Assembly (NCBI GenBank): GCA_945905295.1
Contig: CAMDPX010000003.1
Coordinates: 1-64,000 of the forward strand
Reading direction: 5' to 3'
Origin: Planctomyces sp. SH-PL62
Lineage (GTDB): Bacteria > Planctomycetota > Planctomycetia > Planctomycetales > Planctomycetaceae
Length of the DNA stretch: 64,000 nucleotides
Part shown: one piece after another, positions 41,462-57,239 of the stretch
Position numbering within the stretch: the stretch's first letter is position 1
Layout of the letters: each line of letters starts with the position of its first letter
Program-made: the position numbers and the translations under genes
Notes under the pieces: generated by a model
The model's database searches: none
Seen by the model: only the letters and a program-made list of their open reading frames with translations
What the model was told of the DNA's origin: nothing

Positions 41462-42385
41462 ATGCGAATCTCTTTGTGGTCCGTTTTGTCCGTATGGCTT
41501 TTTGCCGCGTGTACCGTATCCGTGTCGATCGCCGATGACTCCGCACCGCAGCCAAACGCGAAGCTTCGGATCATCGTCTTCGGAGCGCACCCCGATGACG
41601 CCGAGTACAAAACCGGCGGCACGGCAGCCAAGTGGGCGAAGCTCGGACATCATGTGAAACTGGTCTCTGTGACCAATGGCGACATTGGGGATTGGCAATT
41701 GGCTGGCGGGCCATTGGCTCAGCGTCGGGCGGCCGAGGTTCATGCGGCTGCGAAGATTCTCGGTACCACTTCGCAGGTGCTCGATATTCACGACGGCGAA
41801 CTGCTGCCAACGCTGGAACACCGCAAGCTCATTACGAAGCTGATCCGCGAATGGCATGCGGATATCGTCATTTCTCATCGGCCGTGGGACTATCACCCGG
41901 ACCACCGCTACGTTGGCGTGCTGGTGCAGGATGCCGCGTTCATGGTCACGGTCCCTTTCTTCTGCCCTGATGTGCCACCGCTGAAGAAGAATCCCGTCTT
42001 CTTGTACTCCAGCGACGGCTTTCGCAAGCCGTACCCGTTCGATCCGGACATCGCCGTGTCGGTGGATGACGTCTTTGAGACGAAGCTGGCCGCGATCCAC
42101 GAATTGCCCTCGCAGGCTTACGAGGGAGGCGCAAATGGCAGCGAGGAGCACGTTCGCAGCGTTCCGCCGGAATCGAATCCCTCCGCACGCAAAGCTTGGC
42201 TCAAGGAGCGATGGTCGAGCCGCCAAAGCGCCGAAGCCAATAAGTCTCGCGACCTGCTCGTTCGACTGTACGGAGAACTGCGAGGCAAAGCGGTGAAGCA
42301 TGCCGAGACGTTTGAAATATGCGAATACGGGGCACGCCCTTCTGGTGACGAGATCCGGCGGCTCTTTCCGTTCTTTGGCGAGTGA
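41462..42385 (+). CDS. PIG-L / LmbE-type N-deacetylase
   Basis: A 307-residue protein with a signal peptide (MRISLWSVLSVWLFAACTVS) from ATG 41462. The zinc site of PIG-L deacetylases is present: GAHPDDAEYKTG and RPWDYHPDHRYVG (H-P-D-D and H-P-D-H). The family removes N-acetyl groups from sugars such as GlcNAc. Here it is exported, so it probably acts on periplasmic or extracellular amino sugars. No operon partner. Confidence 0.9.
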   Translation: MRISLWSVLSVWLFAACTVSVSIADDSAPQPNAKLRIIVFGAHPDDAEYKTGGTAAKWAKLGHHVKLVSVTNGDIGDWQLAGGPLAQRRAAEVHAAAKILGTTSQVLDIHDGELLPTLEHRKLITKLIREWHADIVISHRPWDYHPDHRYVGVLVQDAAFMVTVPFFCPDVPPLKKNPVFLYSSDGFRKPYPFDPDIAVSVDDVFETKLAAIHELPSQAYEGGANGSEEHVRSVPPESNPSARKAWLKERWSSRQSAEANKSRDLLVRLYGELRGKAVKHAETFEICEYGARPSGDEIRRLFPFFGE

Positions 42386-42519
42386 TCCGATGCCCATTTG
42401 GAAGATTTGATGGCTGTGTTGGGAGCCTTCGACGCCATGTAAGTTCTGTGTCCATTGAAGACTTGCATTAGTTTAGAGGCTCGCTATAGTCCCCCGCTCC
42501 CCATCGAGCCAGCTTGACC

Positions 42520-42592
42520 GCTAGCGTAGCTCAATTGGCAGAGCTCCGGTTTTGTAAACCGGGGGTTGTGGGTTCGAGTCCCTCCGCTAGCT
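42520..42592 (+). tRNA. tRNA-Thr(UGU)
   Basis: Acceptor GCTAGCG/CGCTAGC, anticodon loop TTTGTAA with TGT, T-loop TTCGAGT. The T stem has one U-U mismatch. First of four tRNAs before tuf. Confidence 0.95.
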
Positions 42593-42681
42593 TCCAGAGA
42601 CCTCCGGTTCAAACGCCTGTGAGTCAGGAAGTTAGTTCCGGCACGGGGCAAGACAAGCACTGGCGGGAAGAGGACTCCACC

Positions 42682-42763
<82 letters not shown>

Positions 42764-42880
42764 CTGGGTAAATTAGAAAAATCGCGGTGTCGCTCGACCT
42801 GAGCGATTAAGAAAAAGTCACTCCAAACGATCAAGACGAATGGCCTTCAGAGAACACCGTATCGAACAAATCAAGCGTCC

Positions 42881-42951
42881 GCGGGTGTAGCTCAATGGTA
42901 GAGCGCCAGCCTTCCAAGCTGGACACGTGGGTTCGATTCCCATCACCCGCT
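42881..42951 (+). tRNA. tRNA-Gly(UCC)
   Basis: Acceptor GCGGGTG/CACCCGC, anticodon loop CTTCCAA with TCC, T-loop TTCGATT. Confidence 0.97.
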
Positions 42952-43042
42952 CCTGAGAGAAGCGAGTCCCAGTCAGCAAAAAAAACAGTGAATCAAGCAG
43001 CGCAACCAATCTTTGGAAAGGATTCAGCGCGTTGTCTTCTGT

Positions 43043-43114
<72 letters not shown>

Positions 43115-43208
43115 CTCCGAGCGAAAGTAGTACGTCGGGGCCGGAGCGGTCCGGTTCTCGTTGATGAAGTCTTCGTTCCAACCAGAAAGTTCCAGTTAGG
43201 GAGTCAAC

Positions 43209-44405
43209 ATGGCCAAGGCAGTTTTTGAACGCAAGAAACCGCACGTCAACGTGGGAACCATTGGTCACATCGACCACGGCAAAACAACTTTGACTGCCTC
43301 GATCCTCGCGGTCCAGGCCGCAAAGGGTTTGGCGGTCATGAAGTCGTACAAGGATATCGCCAAGGGCGGTACGGTTCGCGACGAGAACAAAACCGTGACC
43401 ATCGCGGTCAGTCACGTCGAGTATGAGTCGCCGAAGCGTCACTACGCTCACATCGACTGTCCGGGACACGCGGACTACATCAAGAACATGATCACCGGTG
43501 CTGCCCAGATGGACGGCGCGATTCTGGTGGTGTCTGCCGCTGACGGGCCGATGCCGCAAACGCGGGAGCACATCCTGCTGGCTCGTCAGGTCAATGTGCC
43601 GGCGCTGGTTGTGTTTCTTAACAAAATCGACTTGGTCGATGATCCGGAATTGCTTGAGCTGGTCGAGATGGAAATTCGCGACTTGCTCACCAAGTACGGC
43701 TTTCCTGGCGACACGATTCCGATCGTTCGTGGCCAGTCCAACATGGCGTTGAGCGATCCTACGGATCCTAAGTGGAATGCCTGCATCGGCGAGCTGATGG
43801 AAGCTCTGGATAACCATATTCCTGAGCCGGCGCGTATCACCGACAAGCCGTTCCTGATGGCAATCGAGGACGTGTTCTCGATTGAAGGCCGCGGGACAGT
43901 TGTGACGGGCCGTATTGAGCAAGGCGTCGTAAAGACCGGCGAGAAGATTGAGATTGTCGGCCTCAAGCCGACGATGGAAACGACTTGCACCGGCGTCGAA
44001 ATGTTCAACAAGACGCTCGATCGTGGCGAGGCTGGCGACAACGTCGGCATTCTGCTGCGCGGCACGAAGAAAGAAGACGTGCAGCGCGGCCAGGTGCTAT
44101 CGGCTCCGAAGGCGATCAAGCCGCATACGAAGTTTGAGTGCGAAGTGTACGTTCTGAGCAAAGAGGAAGGCGGCCGGCACACGCCGTTCTTCAACGGGTA
44201 CAAGCCGCAGTTCTACTTCCGTACGACGGACGTGACCGGTGGCGCGAACCTGCTCGGTGGAGCGGAAATGTGTATGCCTGGCGACAACGTCAAGTTGGCG
44301 GTTGAGCTTGGCAAACCCATCGCGATGGACACGGGTAGTCGCTTTGCTATTCGCGAAGGTGGCCGCACGGTTGGTTCGGGCATTGTGACCTTGATCACGG
44401 AGTAA
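43209..44405 (+). CDS. tuf: Elongation factor Tu
   Basis: A 398-residue EF-Tu that delivers aminoacyl-tRNA to the ribosome. P-loop [16 protein letters not shown] and NKIDL are intact, as are domains 2 and 3 ([20 protein letters not shown]). Switch I is unusual: where most bacteria have a long linker and R-G-I-T-I, this protein has [21 protein letters not shown] believe related planctomycete EF-Tus share this. It follows four tRNA genes and is followed at 6 bp by rpmG. Confidence 0.97.
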   Translation: MAKAVFERKKPHVNVGTIGHIDHGKTTLTASILAVQAAKGLAVMKSYKDIAKGGTVRDENKTVTIAVSHVEYESPKRHYAHIDCPGHADYIKNMITGAAQMDGAILVVSAADGPMPQTREHILLARQVNVPALVVFLNKIDLVDDPELLELVEMEIRDLLTKYGFPGDTIPIVRGQSNMALSDPTDPKWNACIGELMEALDNHIPEPARITDKPFLMAIEDVFSIEGRGTVVTGRIEQGVVKTGEKIEIVGLKPTMETTCTGVEMFNKTLDRGEAGDNVGILLRGTKKEDVQRGQVLSAPKAIKPHTKFECEVYVLSKEEGGRHTPFFNGYKPQFYFRTTDVTGGANLLGGAEMCMPGDNVKLAVELGKPIAMDTGSRFAIREGGRTVGSGIVTLITE

Positions 44406-44411
44406 CTGAAA

Positions 44412-44567
44412 ATGCCTCGCGAATACGTGTGGCTGGAATGCACTGAATCAGGCGATCGGAACTATCGGGTCTCGAAAGAGACGCGCGGAACCGAACGCTT
44501 GGAGTTGAAGAAATACTGTCCTCGGCTGCGGAAGCATACTCTGCACAAAGAGTCGCGGAAGAAGTAG
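44412..44567 (+). CDS. rpmG: Ribosomal protein L33
   Basis: A 51-residue L33: [20 protein letters not shown], then [20 protein letters not shown]. It has single cysteines instead of the CxxC pairs of zinc-binding L33. It starts 6 bp after tuf and lies before tRNA-Trp, the same local order as in many bacteria (tuf - rpmG - trnW - secE - nusG). Confidence 0.93.
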   Translation: MPREYVWLECTESGDRNYRVSKETRGTERLELKKYCPRLRKHTLHKESRKK

Positions 44568-44593
44568 CGGCTGCGGCGGCCGTGGTGTGAACT

Positions 44594-44666
44594 ACGGGTG
44601 TAGCTCAATTGGCAGAGCACTGGATTCCAAATCCAGCGGTTGGGGGTTCAAGTCCCTCCGCCCGTG
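44594..44666 (+). tRNA. tRNA-Trp(CCA)
   Basis: Acceptor ACGGGTG/CGCCCGT (one G-U pair), anticodon loop TTCCAAA with CCA, T-loop TTCAAGT. It lies between rpmG and secE. Confidence 0.97.
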
Positions 44667-44722
44667 TTTTGACCGGTGCGAAGAATGGGCAAGCGGTTTG
44701 TTGCTGAAGGATTCGATGGTTG

Positions 44723-45142
44723 ATGGCACTGACGACCTACAAAAAGACGCAAGGCCGGCCGACTCGTCAGATCGCTCTGTGCGTGGTGGTGGTTTGCTTG
44801 TCGTGGTTGCTGGTGCAGACGGGAGCGTTGGCTCGTCCGTTGCTCAAAACAGCCTTTGAGTTTGTTGGTATTGGTCCGTCGATTGGTTGGTTGTTCTTGT
44901 GCTTGGTTCTGGTCGGGCTGTCGGGGCTGTTGGCGTTTGCCTTGCTCAATCGGCCTCGCTGGGCCGACTTTTTGATTTCCGTACAAGCCGAAATCGACAA
45001 GGTGACATGGCCGTCAAAAGCCGAGGTGCGGAAAGCGACCGTCGTTGTGTTGATTCTGCTGGTGTCGATGGCAGTCGTGATCTTTTTGTTTGACGTCATT
45101 TGGCAATGGGTATTCAAGACGATTGGCTTCTTACAGATCTGA
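44723..45142 (+). CDS. secE: Preprotein translocase subunit SecE
   Basis: A 139-residue SecE, longer than the usual 60-120 residues. The conserved C-terminal part is clear: SVQAEIDKVTWPSKAEVRKA followed by a transmembrane helix. Two extra hydrophobic segments precede it (QIALCVVVVCLSWLLVQTG; IGWLFLCLVLVGLSGLLAFA), so three membrane helices in total. ATG 44723 is preferred over the TTG one codon earlier. It is followed by nusG as in most bacteria. Confidence 0.92.
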   Translation: MALTTYKKTQGRPTRQIALCVVVVCLSWLLVQTGALARPLLKTAFEFVGIGPSIGWLFLCLVLVGLSGLLAFALLNRPRWADFLISVQAEIDKVTWPSKAEVRKATVVVLILLVSMAVVIFLFDVIWQWVFKTIGFLQI

Positions 45143-45195
45143 AGTTTCAGATTTTGGTTTTGACGGAGCTTTGAGCGGTGCCTACGGAGTCTTCT

Positions 45196-45783
45196 ATGAC
45201 AACCACGACCGATCACTCCCTGCCGGCAAGCCCAGAGTTGAAGTGGTATGTCTTGAAGGTTCAGACGAACCGCGAGAAGTCCATTCGAGAGGCATTGCAG
45301 CGCCGAATCAATCGTGACGGGATGCAGGAGTCTTTCGGGAAGGACGACAAGGGCGAACTGAAGATCGTCATCGCGACTGAGAAGATCGTGGAGACGAAAA
45401 GCGGTAAGCGGAAGGTAGTCGAGAGGAAGTTGTATCCCGGTTACTTATTCATTCAGATGATCCTGAATGACGAGACGTGGTATTTGGTTCGTGACACAAG
45501 CGGAGTGGGCGACTTCACCGGAGCCGGTGGCGTTCCGACTCCAATGGAAGAAGAAGAGATTAATCGTCTTATCCAACAGGAGGAGGCGGTCAACGAGCCA
45601 GCGAAAATTAAGATTCCGCTTTCGCGCGGAGATGTGGTGAAGATCAAGGAAGGGACGTTTGAAAACTTCGAGGGGAGCGTCGACGCGATCGACGAGACCA
45701 GCGGCAAGATTAGTGTCTTGATCGAGATTTTCGGACGTTCGACTCCTGTGGAATTGGAATACTGGCAAGTCGAAAAACCATAA
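45196..45783 (+). CDS. nusG: Transcription termination/antitermination protein NusG
   Basis: A 195-residue NusG. The NGN domain includes [20 protein letters not shown] and [11 protein letters not shown]. An insertion between NGN strands ([20 protein letters not shown]) is longer than in E. coli. The KOW domain is [22 protein letters not shown] 45196 has GGAG 6 bases upstream; the longer GTG start at 45178 is less likely. Cotranscribed with secE and rplK. Confidence 0.95.
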   Translation: MTTTTDHSLPASPELKWYVLKVQTNREKSIREALQRRINRDGMQESFGKDDKGELKIVIATEKIVETKSGKRKVVERKLYPGYLFIQMILNDETWYLVRDTSGVGDFTGAGGVPTPMEEEEINRLIQQEEAVNEPAKIKIPLSRGDVVKIKEGTFENFEGSVDAIDETSGKISVLIEIFGRSTPVELEYWQVEKP

Positions 45784-45839
45784 CTTAGGTTTCCTTGCTG
45801 CTTGCTCATTGACGAATCGTTGCAGATTGAGAGTTTGAT

Positions 45840-46271
45840 ATGGCCAAAGCGAAGGCGATCGTTGCACAGGTCAAAGTTCAGATCACGGGTGGTCAAGCCA
45901 CGCCAGCACCCCCGGTCGGTACCGCACTGGGGCCACACGGCATCAATCTGGGCAAGTTCGTTCAAGAGTTCAACGCCAAGACTAAGGACATCGCGGGAAC
46001 GATCGTGCCGGTTATTGTGACCGTCTACAGCGACCGATCCTTTGAGTTCATTGTCAAGACGCCGCCGGCTTCGGTGCTACTAAAGAAGGTGGCGGGAGTC
46101 GCCAAGGGTTCACAGCGACCAAACTCAGAAAAGGTTGGTGTGGTCACGAAGGCTCAAGTGACGTCCATCGCCAAAGAGAAAATGGTCGACCTCAATACGA
46201 CGGACCTCGCGGCGGCTTGCCGGGTGATCGAGGGAACTGCGCGGAGCATGGGGATCACGATCGCGGACTAA
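45840..46271 (+). CDS. rplK: Ribosomal protein L11
   Basis: A 143-residue L11, with the thiostrepton-region prolines in [20 protein letters not shown] and the rRNA-binding C-terminal domain ([20 protein letters not shown]). Normal length; 57 bp after nusG. Confidence 0.98.
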   Translation: MAKAKAIVAQVKVQITGGQATPAPPVGTALGPHGINLGKFVQEFNAKTKDIAGTIVPVIVTVYSDRSFEFIVKTPPASVLLKKVAGVAKGSQRPNSEKVGVVTKAQVTSIAKEKMVDLNTTDLAAACRVIEGTARSMGITIAD

Positions 46272-46357
46272 TGAGAACAACGTAGTACGGCGCAGTGCCG
46301 GCCACACTGTCTCGCGTGAGACGGAACTACGAACTGAATTTTTTCAGGTGATGTGCG

Positions 46358-47068
46358 ATGAGAAGTCCATCGAAGCGAATGAAGGCAATGCGTGAGGCAG
46401 CCTTAAAGTTGGGTGCAGTTCCGCTGCCGGTTCTCGATGCCGTCAAGGCGCTGAAGGGTCTGGAAGCAGGGCTTCCGGCCAACATCAAGAGGGCCAAGTT
46501 CGATCAAAGCGTCGAGATTGCGATCCGCCTTGGAGTTGACCCGAAACAGGCAGACCAAATCGTTCGCGGGTCGATGGTTTTTCCGCATGGGATTGGCAAG
46601 TCAAAGCGTGTGCTCGTATTTTGCCAAGGGGCCAATGTTGAAGTCGCAAACAATGCCGGGGCGGCATTTGTCGGCGGTAAGGATCTGGCCGATCAGATTA
46701 AGGGTGGCTGGCTCGATTTCGACGTCGCCATTGCGACACCCGACATGATGGGCGTGGTCGGTCCGCTGGGAAAAGTGCTTGGCCCGCGAGGGTTGATGCC
46801 TTCGCCGCGCGCCGGCACCGTTACGAACGACATTGCGACCGCCGTCAAAGAATACAAGGCCGGCAAGGTTGAGTTTCGAGTGGACGCTGCTGGGATCGTG
46901 CATTGTGTGGTCGGCAAGCTTTCCTTCGGCGAGCAACAACTCGCGGAGAATGTTGAGGCTTTCTTGAAACACATCGTTGCCATCAAGCCCAACACGTCGA
47001 AGGGGATTTACGTTCGTAGCATCTATCTGACGGCCACGATGATGCCGTCCATTGCGATTTCTGCGTAA
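46358..47068 (+). CDS. rplA: Ribosomal protein L1
   Basis: A 236-residue L1 with [20 protein letters not shown] and the signature [17 protein letters not shown]1 typically autoregulates its operon, but no binding site was identified here. A short GC-rich hairpin lies in the rplK-rplA gap (46280-46330). Confidence 0.98.
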   Translation: MRSPSKRMKAMREAALKLGAVPLPVLDAVKALKGLEAGLPANIKRAKFDQSVEIAIRLGVDPKQADQIVRGSMVFPHGIGKSKRVLVFCQGANVEVANNAGAAFVGGKDLADQIKGGWLDFDVAIATPDMMGVVGPLGKVLGPRGLMPSPRAGTVTNDIATAVKEYKAGKVEFRVDAAGIVHCVVGKLSFGEQQLAENVEAFLKHIVAIKPNTSKGIYVRSIYLTATMMPSIAISA

Positions 47069-47149
47069 CGCATCACAATGCTCGCCCGCGCGATTCCGTT
47101 TGGGTATGGGTACTTTCGGCCAACTCGCTTCCAAGACGACGGTGTTGAT

Positions 47150-47665
47150 ATGAGTAAGGCGGTTAAGACGTTGATGATGAAAGACCTTTCCGATCAATTT
47201 CGGAATGTCTCGGACGTCGTCTTCGTGGACATTTCAAAATTGGACGGCGTTTCCAACAACAAGTTGCGAATCGCGTCAAAACAACAGTCCATTGAGCTGT
47301 TGGCGGCAAAATTCTCATTGGCTCGGCGAACGTTGATCGACCTCGGCTGGAAACTCGAGAGCGCAAAAGGTGGCTCGACCACGATCGCTTGGGGACCGGA
47401 TGTGGTGGGTCTCGCCAAGCAGGCGATCAAGTGGGAGAAGGAGTTTCCGGGGACGGTGGTTCGAGGTGGGTACGTTGGCGGGCAAACGGTGACTTCCGAA
47501 GAAGTCAAAATTCTCAGCGAGAGTCCGAGCAAGGAAGAGCTGATTGCCCGGATTATTGGCGGTTTGATGTCGGCCTCGACGGCTGCCTTGAGCGCGATCA
47601 ATGCTCCGGGTTCGAACCTCGCCTCACAAATTAAGCAGATCTCCGAGAAGGAGCAGGCGGCGTAG
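47150..47665 (+). CDS. rplJ: Ribosomal protein L10
   Basis: A 171-residue L10, the base of the L7/L12 stalk. ATG 47150 (MSKAVKTLMMKDLSDQF) is the family start; the frame is open 72 bp further upstream. L10 motifs are SVDVVFVDISKLDGV-like and GGYVGGQTVTSEEV. Helix for L7/L12 binding at the C-terminus. The stop TAG is followed at once by a palindrome. Confidence 0.97.
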   Translation: MSKAVKTLMMKDLSDQFRNVSDVVFVDISKLDGVSNNKLRIASKQQSIELLAAKFSLARRTLIDLGWKLESAKGGSTTIAWGPDVVGLAKQAIKWEKEFPGTVVRGGYVGGQTVTSEEVKILSESPSKEELIARIIGGLMSASTAALSAINAPGSNLASQIKQISEKEQAA

Positions 47666-47671
47666 TGATTC

Positions 47672-47734
47672 GTGGGGCAGGTTGTCAGCCTGCCAGTGCA
47701 GTTTTAGTTTGGGCAGGCCGAGAACCTGCCCCAC
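47672..47734. repeat. GTGGGGCAGG...CCTGCCCCAC palindrome between rplJ and rplL
   Basis: GTGGGGCAGGTTGTCAGCCT pairs with GGCAGGCCGAGAACCTGCCC and CAC. A strong hairpin 6 bp after the rplJ stop, which may set L10:L12 stoichiometry by partial termination or processing; that role is inferred. Confidence 0.85.
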
Positions 47735-47759
47735 GATCTTCAAGAAAGGGTGAATTGAG

Positions 47760-48158
47760 ATGTCAGCAACAGAAGTGGATCCGGCGATCAAGACGCTGGG
47801 GGATAGTTTGGTGGGATTGACCGTGCTGCAGGCAAAGTCGCTGGCCGACTACCTGGAATCGGCTTATGGCATTAAGCCGGCGGCTGGTGGAGCAGTCATG
47901 ATGGCAGCGGCTCCGGTTGCTGGCAGCGAGGCTGCCGCGGCCGTACAGACCGAGTTCGATGTTGTGCTCACAAACTTTGGCGAGAACAAGATCGCGGTCA
48001 TCAAGGTCGTGCGGGCAATCACCAGTCTTGGGCTGAAGGAAGCCAAGGACTTGGTTGAAAGCGCCCCTAAGTCGATCAAGGCGGGCTTGCCGAAGGAAGA
48101 AGCCGAGAAGATTGCGAAGGAAATTGAAGGCGCAGGCGGCAAAGCCGAGATCAAGTAG
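47760..48158 (+). CDS. rplL: Ribosomal protein L7/L12
   Basis: A 132-residue L7/L12: helical dimerisation N-terminus ([20 protein letters not shown]), Ala/Gly hinge and the C-terminal domain [40 protein letters not shown]. Recruits translation factors. ATG 47760 follows a GAGA. Confidence 0.98.
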   Translation: MSATEVDPAIKTLGDSLVGLTVLQAKSLADYLESAYGIKPAAGGAVMMAAAPVAGSEAAAAVQTEFDVVLTNFGENKIAVIKVVRAITSLGLKEAKDLVESAPKSIKAGLPKEEAEKIAKEIEGAGGKAEIK

Positions 48159-48606
48159 TTGTCGTGAATTGAGGCCGGGCGTTCGCGTTCGGTCTAGCCG
48201 CTCGCATTTCGTGAGCGGCTGTGGTATGAGTCCGCCCTCCACGGGGCGGCGGCTCGTGCCATCTGGGTGTCTTGCGTCAGATTGAACCTTTTCCTTCCGC
48301 GCCATCGCAGGTGCATTCGATGCTGGTTGACTGCGCTTCGGTCATCGCCTGTGTCGTCTTTTGCGCGTTCGTAGCTCCCTCTTCGCAGGGGAGCTATTTC
48401 TTTTGATGGTGGATGCTTCGGTGCCGTCGGGAAAAGGTTTCTGCGCTACGTTATTCGAGTTTCAGTCAGGACCAAACGCAATTATCCAAACTCGCTCGTC
48501 ACAGAGGCCCAAAGCGTAAACGGGGGACACGTTGAGTGTTTCTCGTAGGCGTGTTTGGGCTGATGGGCTTGGTGAGCAGTTTGGCGGGCAAGTCGGAGGG
48601 GGGAAG
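48159..48606. other. rplL-rpoB intergenic region
   Basis: About 450 bp. A hairpin near 48197-48221 (AGCCGCTC/GAGCGGCT) and a rho-independent terminator (48372-48404) are seen. A rpoB promoter may lie between the terminator and 48607 but is not assigned. The frame upstream of ATG 48607 (from 48532) is not family sequence. Confidence 0.6.
48372..48404 (+). terminator. Rho-independent terminator/attenuator before rpoB
   Basis: TAGCTCCC, loop, GGGAGCTA, followed by TTTCTTTT. It resembles the attenuator found between rplL and rpoB in E. coli, which lowers rpoBC relative to the ribosomal genes. Confidence 0.8.
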
Positions 48607-51600
48607 ATGGCTATCTCGGAACAACGGCGTCTGCAATTGCAAAACGTCCGCAAATTTGGACGCGGACTGGGTGAGTACGAGATCCCGGATCTGACCAAGA
48701 TTCAAACTGAATCGTACGTCCGATTTCTCCAAGCCGAGGTGGAGTCTGATCGTCGCCTGCCGCTTGGATTGGAAGGCATCTTCAAAGAGATCTTCCCCAT
48801 TGCGAGCTACGACAGCCAGTTCGAGTTGGAATACTTGCGCTACGAGTTGGGTAAGCCGCGCTACAGTCCCGACGAATGCCGCCAATTGCGTCTGACTTAT
48901 GGTCGGCCGCTGCGCGTATACTTTCGTTTGAAGAAAGAACAGCCGATCGAGGAAGAGGTCTACCTCTGCGATCTGCCGATCATGCTCGGTGGCGGCGAGT
49001 TCATCATCAACGGTGCGGAACGTGTCGTTGTCAGTCAATTGCATCGCTCGCCCGGCGTAGATTTTATGGAGTTGTCAGACACGGTCGGCTATGACGGCTA
49101 CTCGTGTCGCATCATTCCCGAGCGTGGAAGCTGGGTGGAGTTGGCGACGACTCGTAAGGACGCGCTGGCGGTTCGCATCGATCAGAGCGGTAAGTTTTCT
49201 TCGATGACGTTGCTGCGTGCGATGGATGCGAAGTATTCGACGACACCGGCGATCCTGCGGCTATTTTTCGGCGGCATCATTCAGTCGGTGAAGGTCGGCA
49301 AGGATGCGGTCGAGACCCTTAAGGGGAAGATCTCGGTGGATGATGTCGTTTATCCACTCAAACACGCTCGCGTGGGCGAGATCATCGTCGATGCCGCTCA
49401 GCCGATTGCACCGGAAGCGGCGCATGCGATTGGCGAGGCGGGAATCAAGTCGGTCGATGTGTTCGATCTGCCGGTTGACCGTTGCGTACTCAATAGCCTG
49501 CGTGATGACACGACGCAGTCACATGAAGAGGCGTTGCTCAAGATTTACCAACGCTTGCGTCCTGGCAACCCGCCGCAGTTGGAAAAAGCGGTGGAGTTGT
49601 TCAAGGAGCGGTTCTCCGATCCAAACCGCTATCGATTGGGTCAAGTTGGCCGGTTCCGCATCAACCGGAAGTTCAATCAAGAAACCGCCGACGATGAGAT
49701 GGCGTTGCGCGGCGAAGACTACATCAATGCGATCAAGTACGTCTTGAGGCTGCGCGGCGGCGATTCGACCGCGTACACGGATGACATCGACAACCTGGGT
49801 AATCGCCGATTGCGCACGATTGATGAGTTGGCGACGGACGAATTTCGCAAGGGCTTTCTCAAGCTCCGCCGTACCGTTCAAGAGCGAATGAGTATCAAGG
49901 ATGCGGAGGATATCAGCCCGCGTTCTTTGGTGAATCCTAAGAGCGTTGCGGCAGCGGTCGACTTCTTCTTCGGGCGCAGCGAATTGTCGCAGGTCGTCGA
50001 TCAGACAAATCCGTTGTCGATGATTACGCACGAACGGCGGTTGAGTGCTCTTGGTCCTGGCGGCTTGAATCGCAAGCGAGCGGGCTTCGAAGTTCGCGAC
50101 GTCCACATTTCGCACTACGGCCGTATTTGTCCGATCGAAACGCCCGAAGGCACGAACATCGGTTTGATTTCCAGTTTGGCGATCTTCGCTTCGGTGGATG
50201 CATACGGCTTCTTGATCACACCGTATCGCCGCCTGAAGAACAGCAAGGTCACCGAGGAAGTTGCCTGGCTGCGGGCGGACGAGGAATCGGATGCGTATGT
50301 CGTTCCGGCCGACACGCCGTTGCATAACGGAAAAATTCCGGATGGTCGCGTGCTCGCTCGGCACCGTAACGACGTGATGTGGATTGATTCGGACGAAGCA
50401 GAGTTTATCGACATCGCCGCGTGCCAGATGGTCGGCATCTCGGCGGCATTGATTCCGTTCCTGGAACATGACGATGCGAACCGCGCGTTGATGGGTTCGA
50501 ACATGCAGCGTCAAGGTGTGCCGCTGCTCGTGACGGAACCGCCGATCGTCGGCACCGGCATGGAAACGACGGTCGCGCTGAACTCCGGCATGTTGCTGCG
50601 ATCCGATCGAACGGGCAAAGTCACGTATGTGGATGGATCGCGGATCGAAATCGACGGCCGCAAATATCCGCTCCGCAAATTCACTGGACTCAACGAGCGA
50701 ACCTGTCTCAATCAGAAGCCGTTGGTCAGGGTGGGTGATCGCGTCAAGAAGGGTGACTTGCTGGCTGACTCGGCCGCGACGCATAAGGGCGAGTTGTCGC
50801 TCGGCCGAAATGTTTTCGTCGCGTTCATGTCGTGGGAGGGTTACAACTACGAAGACGCGATCATCTTGTCGGAACGGTTGGTGAAGGAAGACGTTTATAC
50901 GTCGATCCATATCGACGAGTTCGATGTGGAAATTCGTGAGACCAAGCTCGGACGCGAAGAGTTCACGCGAGACATCCCGAACGTCAGCGAAAAGATGCTG
51001 CGGCATCTGGATGAGTTGGGTGTCGTGCAGGTCGGTACGCGGGTTCGATCGGGAGACATTCTGGTCGGCAAAGTGTCGCCGAAGGCGAAGACCGAACTGA
51101 CTCCCGAAGAAAAGCTGCTGCATGCGATCTTCGGCCGTGCGGGCGAAGACGTGAAGAACGAATCGCTCGAAGTGCCCAGCGGTGTCGAAGGCATCGTGAT
51201 GCACACGGAACGATTCTCGCGACGCATGTCGCTGTCCGAGACCGAACGCAAACGATTTGACCAAGACGTCAAAGAGACCGAAGCGGCTCAAGCTGCTGGC
51301 GTCGCCAATGTCTTTAAGACATTTTTGGCCGATTTGGAACAAGCACTTGAGCGCAAGGTTCCAATCGAGGATGGCACCAACATCGCCTCGATCACCGACG
51401 ACAAGCAAATGTGCGAGATCGCCGCAGGCTTTCCGAAGCTGTGGGAAACGATTGAGATCCGCAGCCCGCAGAAGAAGGCAGATTGCGCCAAGGTCTTCAA
51501 AGATGGTTGGGGATTGGTCGAGGAAGCGTTGGACTCTCGTGAGCGGGCGCTGAACTCGTTGAAGCGCGGCGACGAACTGCCGACCGGTGTGTTGCAGATG

Positions 51601-52329
51601 GTGAAGGTTTACGTCTCGTCGAAGCGGCAAATCTCTGTTGGCGACAAGATGGCCGGCCGACACGGCAACAAAGGTGTTATCTCCAAAGTGCTGCAAGAGG
51701 CGGATATGCCGTTCCTCGCGGACGGGACTCCGGTGGACATCATCCTCAATCCGCTGGGCGTGCCGAGCCGTATGAACGTCGGCCAGATTTTGGAGACTCA
51801 CTTGGGTTGGGCCGCGTCAAAGCTGGGCTTTTCGGCGGTCTGTCCCGTGTTCGACGGTGCAACCGAGGAAGAAATTCGCGACTGTCTGATCGAGGCTGGG
51901 TTGCCAGAAGATGGCAAGACGGCACTCTTCGATGGACGAACTGGCGAGCAATTCGAGCAGAAGGTGACGGTCGGGTACATCTACATGCTCAAGTTGCATC
52001 ACTTGGTGGATGACAAAGTCCATGCTCGTGCGACCGGGCCATACTCGCTCATCACTCAGCAGCCGCTGGGCGGCAAGGCTCGCTTCGGCGGTCAACGCTT
52101 CGGCGAAATGGAAGTGTGGGCGTTGGAAGCCTACGGGGCGGCGTACATCCTGCAGGAACTGTTGACGGTCAAGAGCGATGACGTTGAAGGCCGCACGAAG
52201 ATTTACGAGTCGATGGTCAAGGGAGAGAACACACTCGAAGCCGGTACGCCTGCCAGCTTTGATGTGCTCACGAATGAAATCCGCGGCCTGGCGCTGAACA
52301 TGCAATTGGAGAAGGTGGCGACGGCGTAA
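48607..52329 (+). CDS. rpoB: RNA polymerase subunit beta
   Basis: A 1240-residue beta subunit. ATG 48607 ([10 protein letters not shown]) has GGAGGGGGG upstream. Rif region readable ([38 protein letters not shown]), then [30 protein letters not shown], and [20 protein letters not shown] near the C-terminus. Complete; forms the core enzyme with RpoC. Confidence 0.99.
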   Translation: MAISEQRRLQLQNVRKFGRGLGEYEIPDLTKIQTESYVRFLQAEVESDRRLPLGLEGIFKEIFPIASYDSQFELEYLRYELGKPRYSPDECRQLRLTYGRPLRVYFRLKKEQPIEEEVYLCDLPIMLGGGEFIINGAERVVVSQLHRSPGVDFMELSDTVGYDGYSCRIIPERGSWVELATTRKDALAVRIDQSGKFSSMTLLRAMDAKYSTTPAILRLFFGGIIQSVKVGKDAVETLKGKISVDDVVYPLKHARVGEIIVDAAQPIAPEAAHAIGEAGIKSVDVFDLPVDRCVLNSLRDDTTQSHEEALLKIYQRLRPGNPPQLEKAVELFKERFSDPNRYRLGQVGRFRINRKFNQETADDEMALRGEDYINAIKYVLRLRGGDSTAYTDDIDNLGNRRLRTIDELATDEFRKGFLKLRRTVQERMSIKDAEDISPRSLVNPKSVAAAVDFFFGRSELSQVVDQTNPLSMITHERRLSALGPGGLNRKRAGFEVRDVHISHYGRICPIETPEGTNIGLISSLAIFASVDAYGFLITPYRRLKNSKVTEEVAWLRADEESDAYVVPADTPLHNGKIPDGRVLARHRNDVMWIDSDEAEFIDIAACQMVGISAALIPFLEHDDANRALMGSNMQRQGVPLLVTEPPIVGTGMETTVALNSGMLLRSDRTGKVTYVDGSRIEIDGRKYPLRKFTGLNERTCLNQKPLVRVGDRVKKGDLLADSAATHKGELSLGRNVFVAFMSWEGYNYEDAIILSERLVKEDVYTSIHIDEFDVEIRETKLGREEFTRDIPNVSEKMLRHLDELGVVQVGTRVRSGDILVGKVSPKAKTELTPEEKLLHAIFGRAGEDVKNESLEVPSGVEGIVMHTERFSRRMSLSETERKRFDQDVKETEAAQAAGVANVFKTFLADLEQALERKVPIEDGTNIASITDDKQMCEIAAGFPKLWETIEIRSPQKKADCAKVFKDGWGLVEEALDSRERALNSLKRGDELPTGVLQMVKVYVSSKRQISVGDKMAGRHGNKGVISKVLQEADMPFLADGTPVDIILNPLGVPSRMNVGQILETHLGWAASKLGFSAVCPVFDGATEEEIRDCLIEAGLPEDGKTALFDGRTGEQFEQKVTVGYIYMLKLHHLVDDKVHARATGPYSLITQQPLGGKARFGGQRFGEMEVWALEAYGAAYILQELLTVKSDDVEGRTKIYESMVKGENTLEAGTPASFDVLTNEIRGLALNMQLEKVATA

Positions 52330-52412
52330 CTCCGAAATTTTGCGTTCCGTCAACTTGTTTCCAACCGGTCAGCTTGAAAAGGCCGACCGATGAACCTCAC
52401 GGGAGTTTGAAT

Positions 52413-56732
<4,320 letters not shown>

Positions 56733-56820
56733 GCTTGGCATCGCCTGTTGAAGTCATCATCGAGAATTGAAACCTACGTTTTGAAATCCGAAGGTTCCGT
56801 CATTGGAAGCGAGTTATTGA

Positions 56821-57192
56821 ATGCCGACCATCAATCAGTTGGTTCGTAAGCCCCGCGCGCCGCAGAAGACGCGATCGAAGACTCCTGTGCTCGAGGGTTG
56901 CCCGCAGAGACGCGGGGTGTGCTTGTTGGTTAAGACCGTCACACCAAAGAAGCCGAACTCCGCGCTGCGAAAGGTGGCTCGTGTCCGCCTCTCGAACGGC
57001 AAGGAAATCACCGCTTACATCCCCGGTGAAGGGCACAACCTGCAAGAGCACTCGATCGTGCTCGTCCGTGGTGGCCGCGTCCGCGACCTTCCCGGTATTC
57101 GTTACAAGATCATCCGCGGCGTGCTGGATACGCTCGGCGTGACCAACCGCAAGCAGGCCCGTAGCCGTTACGGTGCCAAGCGGCCGAAATAG
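56821..57192 (+). CDS. rpsL: Ribosomal protein S12
   Basis: A 123-residue S12: [20 protein letters not shown], with the streptomycin-site lysines in [11 protein letters not shown], and [11 protein letters not shown]. Complete. Confidence 0.98.
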   Translation: MPTINQLVRKPRAPQKTRSKTPVLEGCPQRRGVCLLVKTVTPKKPNSALRKVARVRLSNGKEITAYIPGEGHNLQEHSIVLVRGGRVRDLPGIRYKIIRGVLDTLGVTNRKQARSRYGAKRPK

Positions 57193-57239
57193 TTTTTGCA
57201 ATTTGAACTTTCAGATTTGAACTCAACGAGACCCTTTCA

